A stretch of 64,000 bases of DNA from JBFWRK01 sp050248955 (GTDB taxonomy: Bacteria; Actinomycetota; Acidimicrobiia; Acidimicrobiales; Ilumatobacteraceae), in assembly GCA_050248955.1 (NCBI GenBank), contig JBFWRK010000014.1:66504-130503 (forward strand), read 5' to 3'. The position numbers and the translations under genes are program-made. Shown piece by piece: positions 15,691 to 23,994 of this stretch. Under the pieces are notes generated by a model. It was given only the letters and a program-made list of their open reading frames with translations, ran no database searches and had not been told where the DNA came from. Position 1 is the stretch's first letter; every line of letters begins with the position of its first letter.

Positions 15691-17133
15691 ATCCACTCGA
15701 CAGCCACCGACCGGAACGCGGGCAACCGCGACAGCAGCCCGCCCGAGCGGAAGCTCGCGTCGAGGATCGCCGACCTCATCGTCCGAGACATCTCCAGCGA
15801 TGGCTGGGCGGCCGGGCGCGTGATCGGCTCCGAGGCCGAGCTGCTCCAACGGTACGACGTCAGTCGGGCGGTGTTCCGGGAGTCGGTGCGGCTGCTCGAG
15901 CATCTCGGGGTCTGCACCACGCGGCGCGGTCCGGGTGGGGGCCTCGTGGTCACCGCCCCGTCGACGGCAGGGGTCGTCCAGGCGTTCTTGGTCTACCTCA
16001 CCTACGCCGACCTGTCGCTCCCCGAGCTGCTCGAGGCCCGCGTGAGCCTCGAGCGTTCGGTCGCGCGACTCGCCGCCGAACGGGCCGACGAGCAGCAGAT
16101 CTCGGCGATGCGCGAGCGGGTGGTGGCCGATCGCGGACGAGCGGCGCTCGACGCAGCTGCCCACCACGTGCTGCACACGATGATCGGCGCCGCCGCGGCG
16201 AACCCGGCCGCCGAGCTGTTCGTCGACGTGCTCGGTCGACTCACCGCGCGGTGGTCGTACCCGGTGGTGTCGGTCGCGAAGCAGAACGAGGCGCTCGACG
16301 CCTCGGCCGCCGCCCACGAGGCGATCGTCGATGCGATCACGGCCGGCAACACCGCGCTGGCCGAGCGGCGGATGAACGCACACCTCGGCGCGCTCGCGGA
16401 CTGGCTCGGCCGCAACCGGCAGACCCCGATCTCGCTCGATCGCGTCCTCGACGACGGCGAGCCCGACGCCAAGCTGGGCAGCCAGGTGGCCCGTGCGATC
16501 ATCGTCGACATCGCCGACCGTGGATGGCCGATGGGCGACGTCCTCGGGTCGGAGGCCGAGCTGATCGCGACGTACCAGGTGAGTCGGTCCGCACTGCGCG
16601 AGGCGGTGCGGCTGCTCGAGTACCACGAAGTGGCCACCATGCGGCGCGGCCCGGGCGGTGGCCTCGTGGTCACCGCGCCGAGCATCGAGCCGATCGTCCG
16701 CGCGGCGACCGTCTTCCTCGAGCACCGCGGCATCACGGCCGCCGATCTCATCGCGATGCGCCGTGACCTCGAGTCCGATGCCGTCGCCCTGGCCACCGAA
16801 CGCGCGACGACGGCACAGATCGCCGACCTGCGACTCACGCTCGAGTCCAACGCGGATGCCGACTTCGAAGGGCCACTCGGTGAGGAGCTGCACGTCCGGA
16901 TCGCCGAGCTCAGTGGCAATGCGGCAATGGCGCTGTTCGTACGCGTCCTCGTCGAGCTGACGCGACTGCACGCGTCGATCCCTGGCCGCCGGTCGGGCCG
17001 GCGGTCGGCGATCAACGCGGAGACCGACCACGCTCACCGTGCCATCGTCGAGGCGATCGCGCGCCGCGACCCCGCCCTGGCCCAGCGCCGAGTGACGAAG
17101 CACCTCAACGCGATCGAACCGCTCCTGCGCTGA
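15691..17133 (+). CDS. Tandem double GntR (FadR-type, FCD) transcription regulator
   Basis: About 480 residues containing two complete GntR winged-helix plus FCD units in one chain. The two DNA-binding domains share GSEAEL, VSR, E(S/A)VRLLE and RRGPGGGLVVTAPS (about residues 20-90 and 270-340), each followed by a helical effector domain. This is a covalent dimer of a normally homodimeric regulator. No ATG, GTG or TTG lies in frame in a sensible position: the first is inside the winged helix, and the upstream GTG (15571) is inside the divergent gene. ATC at 15691, six bases after TATACT, is my best start and is uncertain. It probably controls neighbouring catabolic genes. Confidence 0.85.
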   Translation: MHSTATDRNAGNRDSSPPERKLASRIADLIVRDISSDGWAAGRVIGSEAELLQRYDVSRAVFRESVRLLEHLGVCTTRRGPGGGLVVTAPSTAGVVQAFLVYLTYADLSLPELLEARVSLERSVARLAAERADEQQISAMRERVVADRGRAALDAAAHHVLHTMIGAAAANPAAELFVDVLGRLTARWSYPVVSVAKQNEALDASAAAHEAIVDAITAGNTALAERRMNAHLGALADWLGRNRQTPISLDRVLDDGEPDAKLGSQVARAIIVDIADRGWPMGDVLGSEAELIATYQVSRSALREAVRLLEYHEVATMRRGPGGGLVVTAPSIEPIVRAATVFLEHRGITAADLIAMRRDLESDAVALATERATTAQIADLRLTLESNADADFEGPLGEELHVRIAELSGNAAMALFVRVLVELTRLHASIPGRRSGRRSAINAETDHAHRAIVEAIARRDPALAQRRVTKHLNAIEPLLR

Positions 17134-17148
17134 GCGGCTCGCGAAGCA

Positions 17149-18672
17149 TCACCCGGCGAAGAGCGCTCGCAGCGCCGGTTGGCTCACCTTCATCGACGGC
17201 GTGCGCGGCAACTCGTCGACGACTCTGATCTCCACCGGCACCTGGTAGCCGCTCAGCCGTTCACGGCTCCACGCGAGGAGTTCCGCCGGGTCGACGTCGG
17301 CGCCGGGCCGCAGCTCCACCGCGGCCACGGGCACCTGGCCGAGGCGCCGGTCGTCCATGCCGATCACGCAGGCGTCGAGGACGCCCGGATGCGACGCGAG
17401 CACGTCCCGCACGGCGTTCGTGTCCACCTTGAACCCACCACGGACGATCACGTCGTCCGCTCGGCCGACGATCCAGATGAAGTCGTCGTCGTCCATGCGA
17501 GCGAGATCCGTGGTGCGCAGCCACCCGGGCCGGCTGAGCTGGGCCGCGCTCACCTCGAGCAGCCCGACCTCGCCGCGGGGGAGCTCCTCGCCCGAGTCCG
17601 GCTGCACGACGCGCGCGCTCACACCGACGTTCGGCCGGCCGACGCTGCCGACCTTGTCCGTCCCGTGGCGCTGCCAGTCCGCCAGGGTCCAGCCGGCGAC
17701 ACCCCCGGCGAACTCGGTCGCGCCGTACACCACGAGCACGGGGATCCCGTACCGCTCCTCGAACTGTCGACCGAGCTCGGGATCGAGCGGCGCGGTGCCC
17801 GAGAACAGCGCACTCACACCGTCGAAGGTCTCACGGGGCAGATCGGCGTCGTACACCATGGCCAGCGCGGCCGGCACCAGCGAGATCGCGCGTGGACGGT
17901 GCTCGCGCACCATCGCCGCCCACGCATCGACCGAGAAGCGCTCCAGCAGCGCAACCCGGCGACCGGCGACGAGCGACGTGATGAGACCGCGCAGTCCTCC
18001 GATGTGGAGCAGCGGGTTCCACAACAGCGAGGTCCCCGAGCTGAGGCGGGGGGAGCCCAACGCGCCCGAGCTGCTGTACTGCGCCGTGCTCTCGATCTCG
18101 TGCTCGAGCCCCCGGTACGGGAGGTCGATCCGCTTCGGCGGACCGGTGGTACCGCTGGTGAGCATCTGCACGGCGACACCCGGCGCCATCCCCGCCGCGT
18201 TCGGCGCCGCCCCAGCGGGCACCACCACCCGGTAGGGCGGGTCGCCGGCCGTCGCGGCCAGCCCCAGCGCACCGGACGCCCGCACGGAACCGACGAACGC
18301 GTCGTCGTCCCAGTCGCGCTCGCAGGCCACGACCACGGGGAGCCGCAGCTCCTCGATCTCCGCAGCGAGCTTCGCGGCGGGGATCGCCGAGCTCAGCGTC
18401 ACGAGGCACCGCCGCGTCGCGATCGTCGCACACACGGCGCGCACCACCTCGGGACGGTTCCGCATGAGCACGCCGACCTTGGTGGCGTCACCCCATCCCA
18501 CTCCTGCCAGCTCGGCGTCGAGCGCGTCCGCTCCAGTGGTCAGCCATCGCCACGAATACCATCTCCCCTCGAACTGCAGGAAGGGGGCGTCCGGATCGAG
18601 GGCGAACGTGGCCCGCAGCCACGTCGAGAGGTCGAGGGCGGGCGAGCGCTGCGTGGATGGGTGGTCGGACAC
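17149..18672 (-). CDS. AMP-dependent acyl-CoA ligase
   Basis: A 507-residue ANL ligase: TSGTTGPPK P-loop, YGATEFAGG, TTDLARMDDDDFIWIVGR hinge region and VIVRGGFKVD. The C-terminal lysine appears as TPSMK instead of the usual TGK. It should form acyl-CoA from an acid and ATP. It is the last gene of a minus-strand set with the kinase-like gene at 18694 and the crotonase at 20046, and is convergent with the tandem GntR gene. The substrate is not predictable. Confidence 0.92.
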   Translation of the reverse strand: MSDHPSTQRSPALDLSTWLRATFALDPDAPFLQFEGRWYSWRWLTTGADALDAELAGVGWGDATKVGVLMRNRPEVVRAVCATIATRRCLVTLSSAIPAAKLAAEIEELRLPVVVACERDWDDDAFVGSVRASGALGLAATAGDPPYRVVVPAGAAPNAAGMAPGVAVQMLTSGTTGPPKRIDLPYRGLEHEIESTAQYSSSGALGSPRLSSGTSLLWNPLLHIGGLRGLITSLVAGRRVALLERFSVDAWAAMVREHRPRAISLVPAALAMVYDADLPRETFDGVSALFSGTAPLDPELGRQFEERYGIPVLVVYGATEFAGGVAGWTLADWQRHGTDKVGSVGRPNVGVSARVVQPDSGEELPRGEVGLLEVSAAQLSRPGWLRTTDLARMDDDDFIWIVGRADDVIVRGGFKVDTNAVRDVLASHPGVLDACVIGMDDRRLGQVPVAAVELRPGADVDPAELLAWSRERLSGYQVPVEIRVVDELPRTPSMKVSQPALRALFAG

Positions 18673-18693
18673 GACGTACCTCGGATCGAGAGC

Positions 18694-20049
18694 TCAGGAC
18701 TGCAGGGAGCGAACGGGCGGCGCCGAGCGTTCGAGCAGCGTCGACCACAGCAGGCGCTGCCGCCGACGCCGGCGCAGCAGCACCCCGAGCACGCGGTCGT
18801 CATCTGCCTCGCCTGCGGCGGCCGCGGCACCGGCGTCGATCGCAGTCGCCCCTGCTCCGCCGGTCCCGGCGAGGTCGGCCGCATCACCCGCCTCGATCGC
18901 GGCACCCAGCCGGTCGTGGGCGCGCAGGAGGTGGACGAGGATCTGGTCGTTGCGCGTCGCCGCGCTGATCTCGGGGTCGGCGATCGAACGGGCCGCAGTG
19001 CGCAGCGTGGCGAGGAGCTGATCGAACATCGCCGTGCGTGCGGTCGGCCCGACCTCGGGCACGTCGACCGGTGGCACCTGGAGCCCCGTCGCTGCCGTCA
19101 ACCGTTCGGCGATGCCGTCGAGGTAGCGCTGGGTCTGCAGCTGATAGGGCGCCCACCCGCGAGCTCCACCACCGCGTGCCACCGCGAGTGACGTCGTGAC
19201 GGCACAGCGGTAGTCGACGGCGAGCCGATAGAACGCGACCGACGCCGGGCCGATCGGCGCCCCGCCGTGCCGCGTGTACGCGTCCACGAACGTCTCGTAC
19301 GCGGCATCGCTGCGCATGCGCATCATCACCCACGCGAGGTCGTCCATCGGGTCGCCGATGTGGGCGAACTCCATGTCGACCAACCCGGTGACGCGTCCGG
19401 CGTCGGCCATGAAGTTCCCCGGGCCGGTGTCGCCCTGCACGAAGACGGTGCGCGCCACGGTCGTCGGCGCGTGTGCCTGGAGCCACCCCCCGGTGTACGC
19501 GATGAGTGGATCGAGGTCGACGACCGATGACGCCAGGCGCTGCCACATCGCGAGGTCGATGCGCGCGTGCTCCTCCGGGGTGCTCGGGCGTCCGAAACCC
19601 GGCAGATCGAGCGTGTCGGGGTCGACACGGTGCATCTCTGCCAGCACCGCGGCGAAGTCGTTCAGCGCTGCGGCCCGGTCGTCGGGCTGGAACCGGTCGA
19701 GATCGTCGGTGCCGGCGAGGCGCTCGAGGATCGCCGCGCTGCCATCGGGGTGCACGGCGTGCACGCCGGGCACCGGCACGCGCGTGGACGCGAGCGCGCG
19801 GAACGCCGCCACCTCGCGCACCAGGCTCACCTCCGTGCCGGTGAACGACCCCTGGCCCTCGACGCGCACCACCACCGGGTCCGGCGGCGGGTCACCGGCC
19901 AGGTCGACGATCCACGTGATGCGCGATCCACCGGTGGTGGTGCGGGCGGCCGCGGCGATCTCGCGCCCGAGCACGGCCTCGACCCAGGCTCCGAGATCGG
20001 GCGCAAGCCCCCCAAAGCGCGCGTGGCGGTCTCCGCTGCCCACGCTCAT
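18694..20049 (-). CDS. APH-type phosphotransferase (kinase-fold) protein with Q for the HxD histidine
   Basis: A 451-residue aminoglycoside-phosphotransferase-fold protein. ATP-lobe features are followed by the catalytic loop VQGDTGPGNF, where the usual HGD reads QGD but D and N remain, and the metal site VDMEFAHIGDP. A C-terminal extension of about 100 residues rich in Ala and Arg follows. In catabolic clusters such kinases can phosphorylate hydroxyacyl-CoA, as shown for LvaA-type proteins; that role is inferred here. Its ATG overlaps the stop of the upstream crotonase by four bases (ATGA), so the two are translationally coupled. Two other APH-like genes lie at 49229 and 51852. Confidence 0.85.
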   Translation of the reverse strand: MSVGSGDRHARFGGLAPDLGAWVEAVLGREIAAAARTTTGGSRITWIVDLAGDPPPDPVVVRVEGQGSFTGTEVSLVREVAAFRALASTRVPVPGVHAVHPDGSAAILERLAGTDDLDRFQPDDRAAALNDFAAVLAEMHRVDPDTLDLPGFGRPSTPEEHARIDLAMWQRLASSVVDLDPLIAYTGGWLQAHAPTTVARTVFVQGDTGPGNFMADAGRVTGLVDMEFAHIGDPMDDLAWVMMRMRSDAAYETFVDAYTRHGGAPIGPASVAFYRLAVDYRCAVTTSLAVARGGGARGWAPYQLQTQRYLDGIAERLTAATGLQVPPVDVPEVGPTARTAMFDQLLATLRTAARSIADPEISAATRNDQILVHLLRAHDRLGAAIEAGDAADLAGTGGAGATAIDAGAAAAAGEADDDRVLGVLLRRRRRQRLLWSTLLERSAPPVRSLQS

Positions 20050-20801
20050 TCGGCCCGCCACACCGGCGGACGCCGCTCGGTGAACGACCGACGCCCTTCC
20101 TCCAGGTCGGCCGTGCCCGCCAGCAGCCGGCTCAACAGCATCTCCGTGCGCAACCCCTCGGAGATCGGCAGGTCCCATCCCCGGTACGCAGCCTCCTTCG
20201 CCCGGCGCACACCCAGGGGCGCACGCCCGGCGATCCGCTCGGCAAGGGCGAGGGCTGCATCGAGCGCTCCCCCGGCCGGCGCCACGCGGTTGAGCAGCCC
20301 GAGCCGTTCGGCGCGTTCGGCGTCGATCGGATCGCCTGTGAACAGCATCTCGAGCGCAACGGCGAACGGGATCGCCCGGGGCAGGCGTTGCGTCGCACCG
20401 GCGCCCTGCATCAACCCCCACCGCACCTCGGGCGCGCCGAGGCGTGTGGTCGGGTCGCCGACGCGGATGTCGGCGCACAGGGCGAGCTCGAGCCCACCGC
20501 CCAGCGCGTGGCCCTGCACCGCGGCGACGATCGGCTTCCAGCACTCGAACTCACGCGTGATCCCACCAGGCCACGTCTGCGCGCGGGCTCGTGGCGGCGG
20601 GCCGCTCAGATCGACCCCGGCGCAGAAGTCGGGCCCGTTGGCGGCCAACACGGCCACCCACAGGTCGCGGTCGTCGCGGAACCGCTCGAACGCCTCGCGC
20701 AGCGATGCGTTGAGCTCGGGCGTGAGGGTGTTGCGCCGCTCCGGGCGATCGAGCGTGATCACCACGATCCGCTCGCGCACCTCGATCTCGACCACCGACA
20801 C
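20046..20801 (-). CDS. Enoyl-CoA hydratase with canonical active site
   Basis: A crotonase of about 251 residues. Both catalytic glutamates are visible: GGGLELALCAD and GAPEVRWGL. The segment FCAGVDLSG forms part of the oxyanion hole. It should hydrate a 2-enoyl-CoA. The start is uncertain: GTG 20801 matches the usual family N-terminus, and GTG 20807 and TTG 20828 are alternatives in the same frame. It is the first gene of the crotonase/kinase/ligase set and diverges from the crotonase at 20855 across a palindromic promoter. Confidence 0.9.
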   Translation of the reverse strand: MSVVEIEVRERIVVITLDRPERRNTLTPELNASLREAFERFRDDRDLWVAVLAANGPDFCAGVDLSGPPPRARAQTWPGGITREFECWKPIVAAVQGHALGGGLELALCADIRVGDPTTRLGAPEVRWGLMQGAGATQRLPRAIPFAVALEMLFTGDPIDAERAERLGLLNRVAPAGGALDAALALAERIAGRAPLGVRRAKEAAYRGWDLPISEGLRTEMLLSRLLAGTADLEEGRRSFTERRPPVWRAE

Positions 20802-20835
20802 AGCCACCCCACTCCGGCTCGGACGCAACTTCGCC

Positions 20836-20853
20836 GGAAGAGTACACTCTTCC
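20836..20853. promoter_or_regulatory. Palindromic AGTAYMCT-type operator between two crotonase genes
   Basis: GGAAGAGTACACTCTTCC has eight-base perfect arms around a central AC. On the plus strand the -10-like TACACT ends six bases before the ATG at 20855. On the minus strand TGTACT would serve the divergent crotonase. It is the most symmetric member of the seven-element set in this window and a good candidate for a regulator-binding site. Confidence 0.6.
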
Positions 20854-20854
20854 C

Positions 20855-21688
20855 ATGGTCAAACGAACGCCGGGTGAGCCCGCCGCCCACATCAGGGTCG
20901 AGCACGACGGGCCCACGATGACGATCACGCTCGATCGCCCGCTCCGGCGGAACGCGCTCACCGTCCACATGGTCGACACGATCAACGCGTCGATCCAGCG
21001 CGCCTCCGACGACGACGCGACACGGGCCGTGGTGATCACCGCCAGCGGTGCCGACTTCTGCGCCGGGATGGACCTCGCCGAGTCGAACCGTCCGGACGAT
21101 CCCCACGCGGCCGACACCCGACCCCGCGCCGGACACCTGCAGCGCCGGCTCGACAGCGGGACGCACCGCATGGTCCTCACCATGGCGGCCGCGCAGGTCC
21201 CCATCGTCGCCGGGGTGCGCGGGTGGGCCGCCGGCGCCGGGACCATGTTGGCGCTGAGCGCCGACGTGGTCGTGGCCACCCCGGACACCCGCTTCTGGGT
21301 GCCGTTCGTCGGCAAGGGCTTCACGCCCGACAGCGGCACCACCTGGCTGCTCCCCCGCCTCGTCGGGCTGGCGCGCGCCAAGGAGATGGTGCTGCGCGGC
21401 AAGGCGATCGGCGGCGAGCAAGCAGCCGACTGGGGCCTCATCAGCCGGTGCGTCCCCGAGTCCGAGCTCGATGCCGCCGTCGCAGAGGTCGCGGCCGAGC
21501 TCGCGGCGAGCGCGACCGTCGCGGTCGGACTCGCCCGCGTGCTGCTCCACGAGAACCTGTCGGTCGCCCTCCCGGCGGCGCTGCACAACGAGGCGATCCA
21601 CGAGGAGCTCGCGGTCCGCTCCGACGACTTCAAGGAGGGCATGCGCGCCTTCTCGCAGAAGCGCGCAGCCGAGTTCACCGGGCGGTGA
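20855..21688 (+). CDS. Enoyl-CoA isomerase/hydratase family protein (PaaG/ECI-like)
   Basis: A 277-residue crotonase-fold protein with FCAGMDLAES and RGWAAGAGTMLALSAD. The first hydratase glutamate is replaced (GAGTM). The segment GFTPDSGTTWLLPRLVG resembles PaaG-type isomerases, where the aspartate in PDSG is catalytic. Double-bond isomerisation of an enoyl-CoA is therefore more likely than hydration. Its ATG follows the palindromic promoter at 20836-20853 by one base, indicating a leaderless message. It is followed by an SDR gene in the same direction. Confidence 0.88.
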   Translation: MVKRTPGEPAAHIRVEHDGPTMTITLDRPLRRNALTVHMVDTINASIQRASDDDATRAVVITASGADFCAGMDLAESNRPDDPHAADTRPRAGHLQRRLDSGTHRMVLTMAAAQVPIVAGVRGWAAGAGTMLALSADVVVATPDTRFWVPFVGKGFTPDSGTTWLLPRLVGLARAKEMVLRGKAIGGEQAADWGLISRCVPESELDAAVAEVAAELAASATVAVGLARVLLHENLSVALPAALHNEAIHEELAVRSDDFKEGMRAFSQKRAAEFTGR

Positions 21689-21756
21689 GCCCGGTGGAGC
21701 GCTCGCCCACCGTCACCGACGACCAGATCGACACACCACGACACAGGAGACACACC

Positions 21757-22653
21757 ATGGGAGCACTCGACGGCCGCGTCGCCATCATCACGGGCGCGGG
21801 TCGCGGCATCGGCCGTGAGCATGCGCTGCTGTTCGCGGCAGAAGGAGCGAAGGTCGTGGTGAACGATCTCGGCGGCAGCGCCGACGGCACCGGAGCGGAC
21901 GCCAGCGCTGCGCAGCAGGTGGTCGACGAGATCGTCGCCGCCGGCGGCGAGGCCATCGCCAACCACGACGACGTGGCCGATGCCGACGGCGCCGACCGGA
22001 TGATCCGGAGCGCGATCGACTCGTTCGGCACCCTCCACGTCCTCGTCAACAACGCCGGCATCCTGCGCGACCGCATGATCTTCGGGATGAGCGACGACGA
22101 GTGGGACGCGGTCGTCCGCGTCCACCTCCGTGGGCACTTCATGCCGACGCGAGCCGCTGCCCGGTACTGGCGCGACCTCGCGAAGTCGGGAGCACCGGTT
22201 GCGGCCTCGGTCATCAACACCACGTCGACCTCCGGGTTGCTCAGCAACCCCGGCCAGACGAACTACGGCGCGGCAAAGTCGGGCATCGCGACGTTCACCG
22301 AGATCTGCCAGAAGGAGCTGACCCGCTACGGCGTCCGCTGCAACGCGATCGCGCCGGCAGCCCGCACCCGGCTGACGGAAGCCCTGGGCGGCAGCGCGAG
22401 CGCGACGCCCGGCGACGGTTTCGACACGATGGACCCGGCCAACGTCTCACCGATGGTGGCCTACCTCGCCACCGAGTCGTGCCCGATCGCCGGCAAGACC
22501 TTCTTCGTCTACGGCGGCACGGTCCAGCTCTTCCAGCCGTGGACGATCGTCGACACCGTGCGCACCGACCACCGCTGGTCGGTCGACGAGCTCGCCGGCG
22601 TTGCCGCCAAGTGGGGCGACGTCCACTTCGACCAGTCGATCACCATCGAGTGA
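21757..22653 (+). CDS. Short-chain dehydrogenase of the 17beta-HSD4/multifunctional type
   Basis: A 298-residue SDR with TGAGRGIGREHALLFAAEGA, VVNDLGGS, NNAGILRD and the N-Y-G-A-A-K-S-G active site. The VNDLGG segment and the long insertion after the cofactor motif are typical of 3-hydroxyacyl-CoA dehydrogenases related to 17beta-HSD type 4 and MFE-2. A substrate such as a bulky 3-hydroxyacyl-CoA is likely. An AGGAGA ribosome site precedes the ATG. It lies behind the PaaG-like gene, giving an isomerase/dehydrogenase unit, and is convergent with the ferredoxin gene. Confidence 0.9.
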   Translation: MGALDGRVAIITGAGRGIGREHALLFAAEGAKVVVNDLGGSADGTGADASAAQQVVDEIVAAGGEAIANHDDVADADGADRMIRSAIDSFGTLHVLVNNAGILRDRMIFGMSDDEWDAVVRVHLRGHFMPTRAAARYWRDLAKSGAPVAASVINTTSTSGLLSNPGQTNYGAAKSGIATFTEICQKELTRYGVRCNAIAPAARTRLTEALGGSASATPGDGFDTMDPANVSPMVAYLATESCPIAGKTFFVYGGTVQLFQPWTIVDTVRTDHRWSVDELAGVAAKWGDVHFDQSITIE

Positions 22654-22672
22654 CCGACCGTGCAGTAACGGC

Positions 22673-22867
22673 TCAGTCGTCCACGATCGAGATCGCCTGC
22701 TCCGGGCAGTTCAGCACTGCCGAGCGGGCCATCTCGAGCTGGTCGTCCACGATCGACGCCGCGAGCACGACACCGCGACCCTGCTCGTCGGAGTCGAACA
22801 ACGACGGGACGAGCGTGTAGCAGCGGCCGTGACCGGCGCACCGGTCGTCGTCGATCAGTATTCTCAT
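22673..22867 (-). CDS. Small [3Fe-4S]-type ferredoxin, probable P450 partner
   Basis: A 64-residue acidic ferredoxin. Cluster residues are C10, H13 (in place of the middle cysteine), C16 and C54 in NCPEQAI, the pattern of actinobacterial [3Fe-4S] ferredoxins that feed cytochromes P450. The start codon at 22867 is preceded by TACCAT and seven bases, suggesting a leaderless message. The nearest P450 gene is at 23995, one gene away and on the opposite strand. No ferredoxin reductase gene is in the window. Confidence 0.9.
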   Translation of the reverse strand: MRILIDDDRCAGHGRCYTLVPSLFDSDEQGRGVVLAASIVDDQLEMARSAVLNCPEQAISIVDD

Positions 22868-22874
22868 TGCACTG

Positions 22875-22880
22875 ATGGTA
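22875..22880 (-). promoter_or_regulatory. Candidate -10 box of the ferredoxin gene
   Basis: TACCAT on the minus strand, seven bases before the ATG at 22867. No ribosome-binding sequence lies between, consistent with a leaderless transcript. Confidence 0.35.
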
Positions 22881-22905
22881 GCGCTGGGTGACGCAGCGAC
22901 CGAAG

Positions 22906-23874
22906 TCAGCCGCCCCGACTGCGCCGACGGAACGCGGCCCACTCGTGGATCGGCCATGCGTCCTGATCGTCGCCCCACGCCTGCACGCCATCGATGCTCC
23001 AGTCGACCAGGCAGATCCACACGATCGCATGGACACCGGGGATCGGCGCCGCGACCGCGTTGAGGCCGGTGCCCGTCGCGACGAACCGGCGGCCGGCGGT
23101 GTCCTCCGCCTCGATGCGGATCGATCGGAGGTGGCCGTGCTCCGGGTCGCGCACCACGTCGCGGGTGCCGTCGACGATTCGAGCCCGCTGCCCGTCGCGC
23201 ACGAAGAAGCCCGAGCGGACGCGCTCGTCGGTCTCCTCACGCACACCCGCCGCGCTGGTCGCCAGGAACGCCACGTCCTCGGTCGCCGCTGAGCAGTACC
23301 CGACATGGCCGTCCTTCCACCGCTCGGAGCGCGGGCTCCACGAGCGGTCGCGCATCGCGATCGAGTCGACCTGGATCCGCTCGCCGCGGAGCACGACCTC
23401 ACCGGTCACCCGCCCGAGCTGGTCGAGGTGCCTCGCAACGGGTGGATCACCCACGGGTTCGCCGACCCACGGGGGCATCGTCGCGTCGAACTCGAGATCG
23501 AAGGCGATGATGTCGCGGTCGCGGAAGCCCAGCTGGTACTTCGTGAGCGGCTCGATGGTCGTGGTCGACACGCCCGACGGATACGTGAACTCGCGGAGGT
23601 CGCGCTCGGCCGGGATCGCGAGGTTGTTGTAGCAGGCGTAGTAGGGCAGCTCCCAGTGGAGTCGGGTCGAGTCGTCCCACAGCCAACACCCACCACCCGA
23701 CGTACCGACGTTCGGCCGGACCCAGTTGTAGATCCAGGCAGCGAGCTTGCGCTCGGGGACGTAGAACGACCACCACGCGGTCTCGTGGAACCAGTAGTGG
23801 TCGTCGGGGGCATGGAAGTCGTCGTCGATCGGGCCCAGCAGGTCGTGGCGGCTGTCGTCGGACGTGATCTTCAT
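22906..23874 (-). CDS. DUF7064/hydroxyneurosporene-synthase-like protein
   Basis: A 322-residue protein without signal peptide. It is rich in aromatic residues (HYWFHETAWWSFYVPER near the start, CWLWDDSTRLHWELPYY) and has RDRSWSPRS in the middle. This resembles the lipocalin-like CrtC/AttH superfamily and actinobacterial proteins annotated as DUF7064 or DUF7065 near P450 and lipid genes. The true function is unknown; binding or modifying a hydrophobic substrate is a reasonable guess. It diverges from the P450 gene with a promoter element of the shared set on each side. The ATG lies seven bases after the -10-like TATCCT. Confidence 0.7.
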   Translation of the reverse strand: MKITSDDSRHDLLGPIDDDFHAPDDHYWFHETAWWSFYVPERKLAAWIYNWVRPNVGTSGGGCWLWDDSTRLHWELPYYACYNNLAIPAERDLREFTYPSGVSTTTIEPLTKYQLGFRDRDIIAFDLEFDATMPPWVGEPVGDPPVARHLDQLGRVTGEVVLRGERIQVDSIAMRDRSWSPRSERWKDGHVGYCSAATEDVAFLATSAAGVREETDERVRSGFFVRDGQRARIVDGTRDVVRDPEHGHLRSIRIEAEDTAGRRFVATGTGLNAVAAPIPGVHAIVWICLVDWSIDGVQAWGDDQDAWPIHEWAAFRRRSRGG

Positions 23875-23881
23875 CGAATTC

Positions 23882-23889
23882 AGGATACT
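23882..23889 (-). promoter_or_regulatory. AGTAYMCT-type promoter element of the DUF7064-like gene
   Basis: AGTATCCT on the minus strand, seven bases before the ATG at 23874. It is identical to the element in front of the ligase gene at 5720. Confidence 0.45.
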
Positions 23890-23936
23890 TTGCATCGGGC
23901 CGCCGGCACGCTTCGGCCAGGGCCGGACGCAACAAG

Positions 23937-23947
23937 AAGAGTATACT
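23937..23947 (+). promoter_or_regulatory. AAGAGTATACT promoter/operator element of the P450 gene
   Basis: The same 11-mer as at 15674-15684 and, on the minus strand, at 32724-32734. The ATG at 23995 is 47 bases downstream and has its own GAGGGGG ribosome site, so this is a leadered promoter. Confidence 0.5.
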
Positions 23948-23994
23948 TTGTGTCGAGTAGGCTGAACTTGGACGACGAACTGAGGGGGTTCGAG

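Noticed and set aside
15919..16680. Two DNA copies of a GC-rich stretch about 720 bases apart
   Set aside because: They are the duplicated wing segments (RRGPGGGLVVTAPS) of the tandem GntR gene and are explained by its internal duplication.
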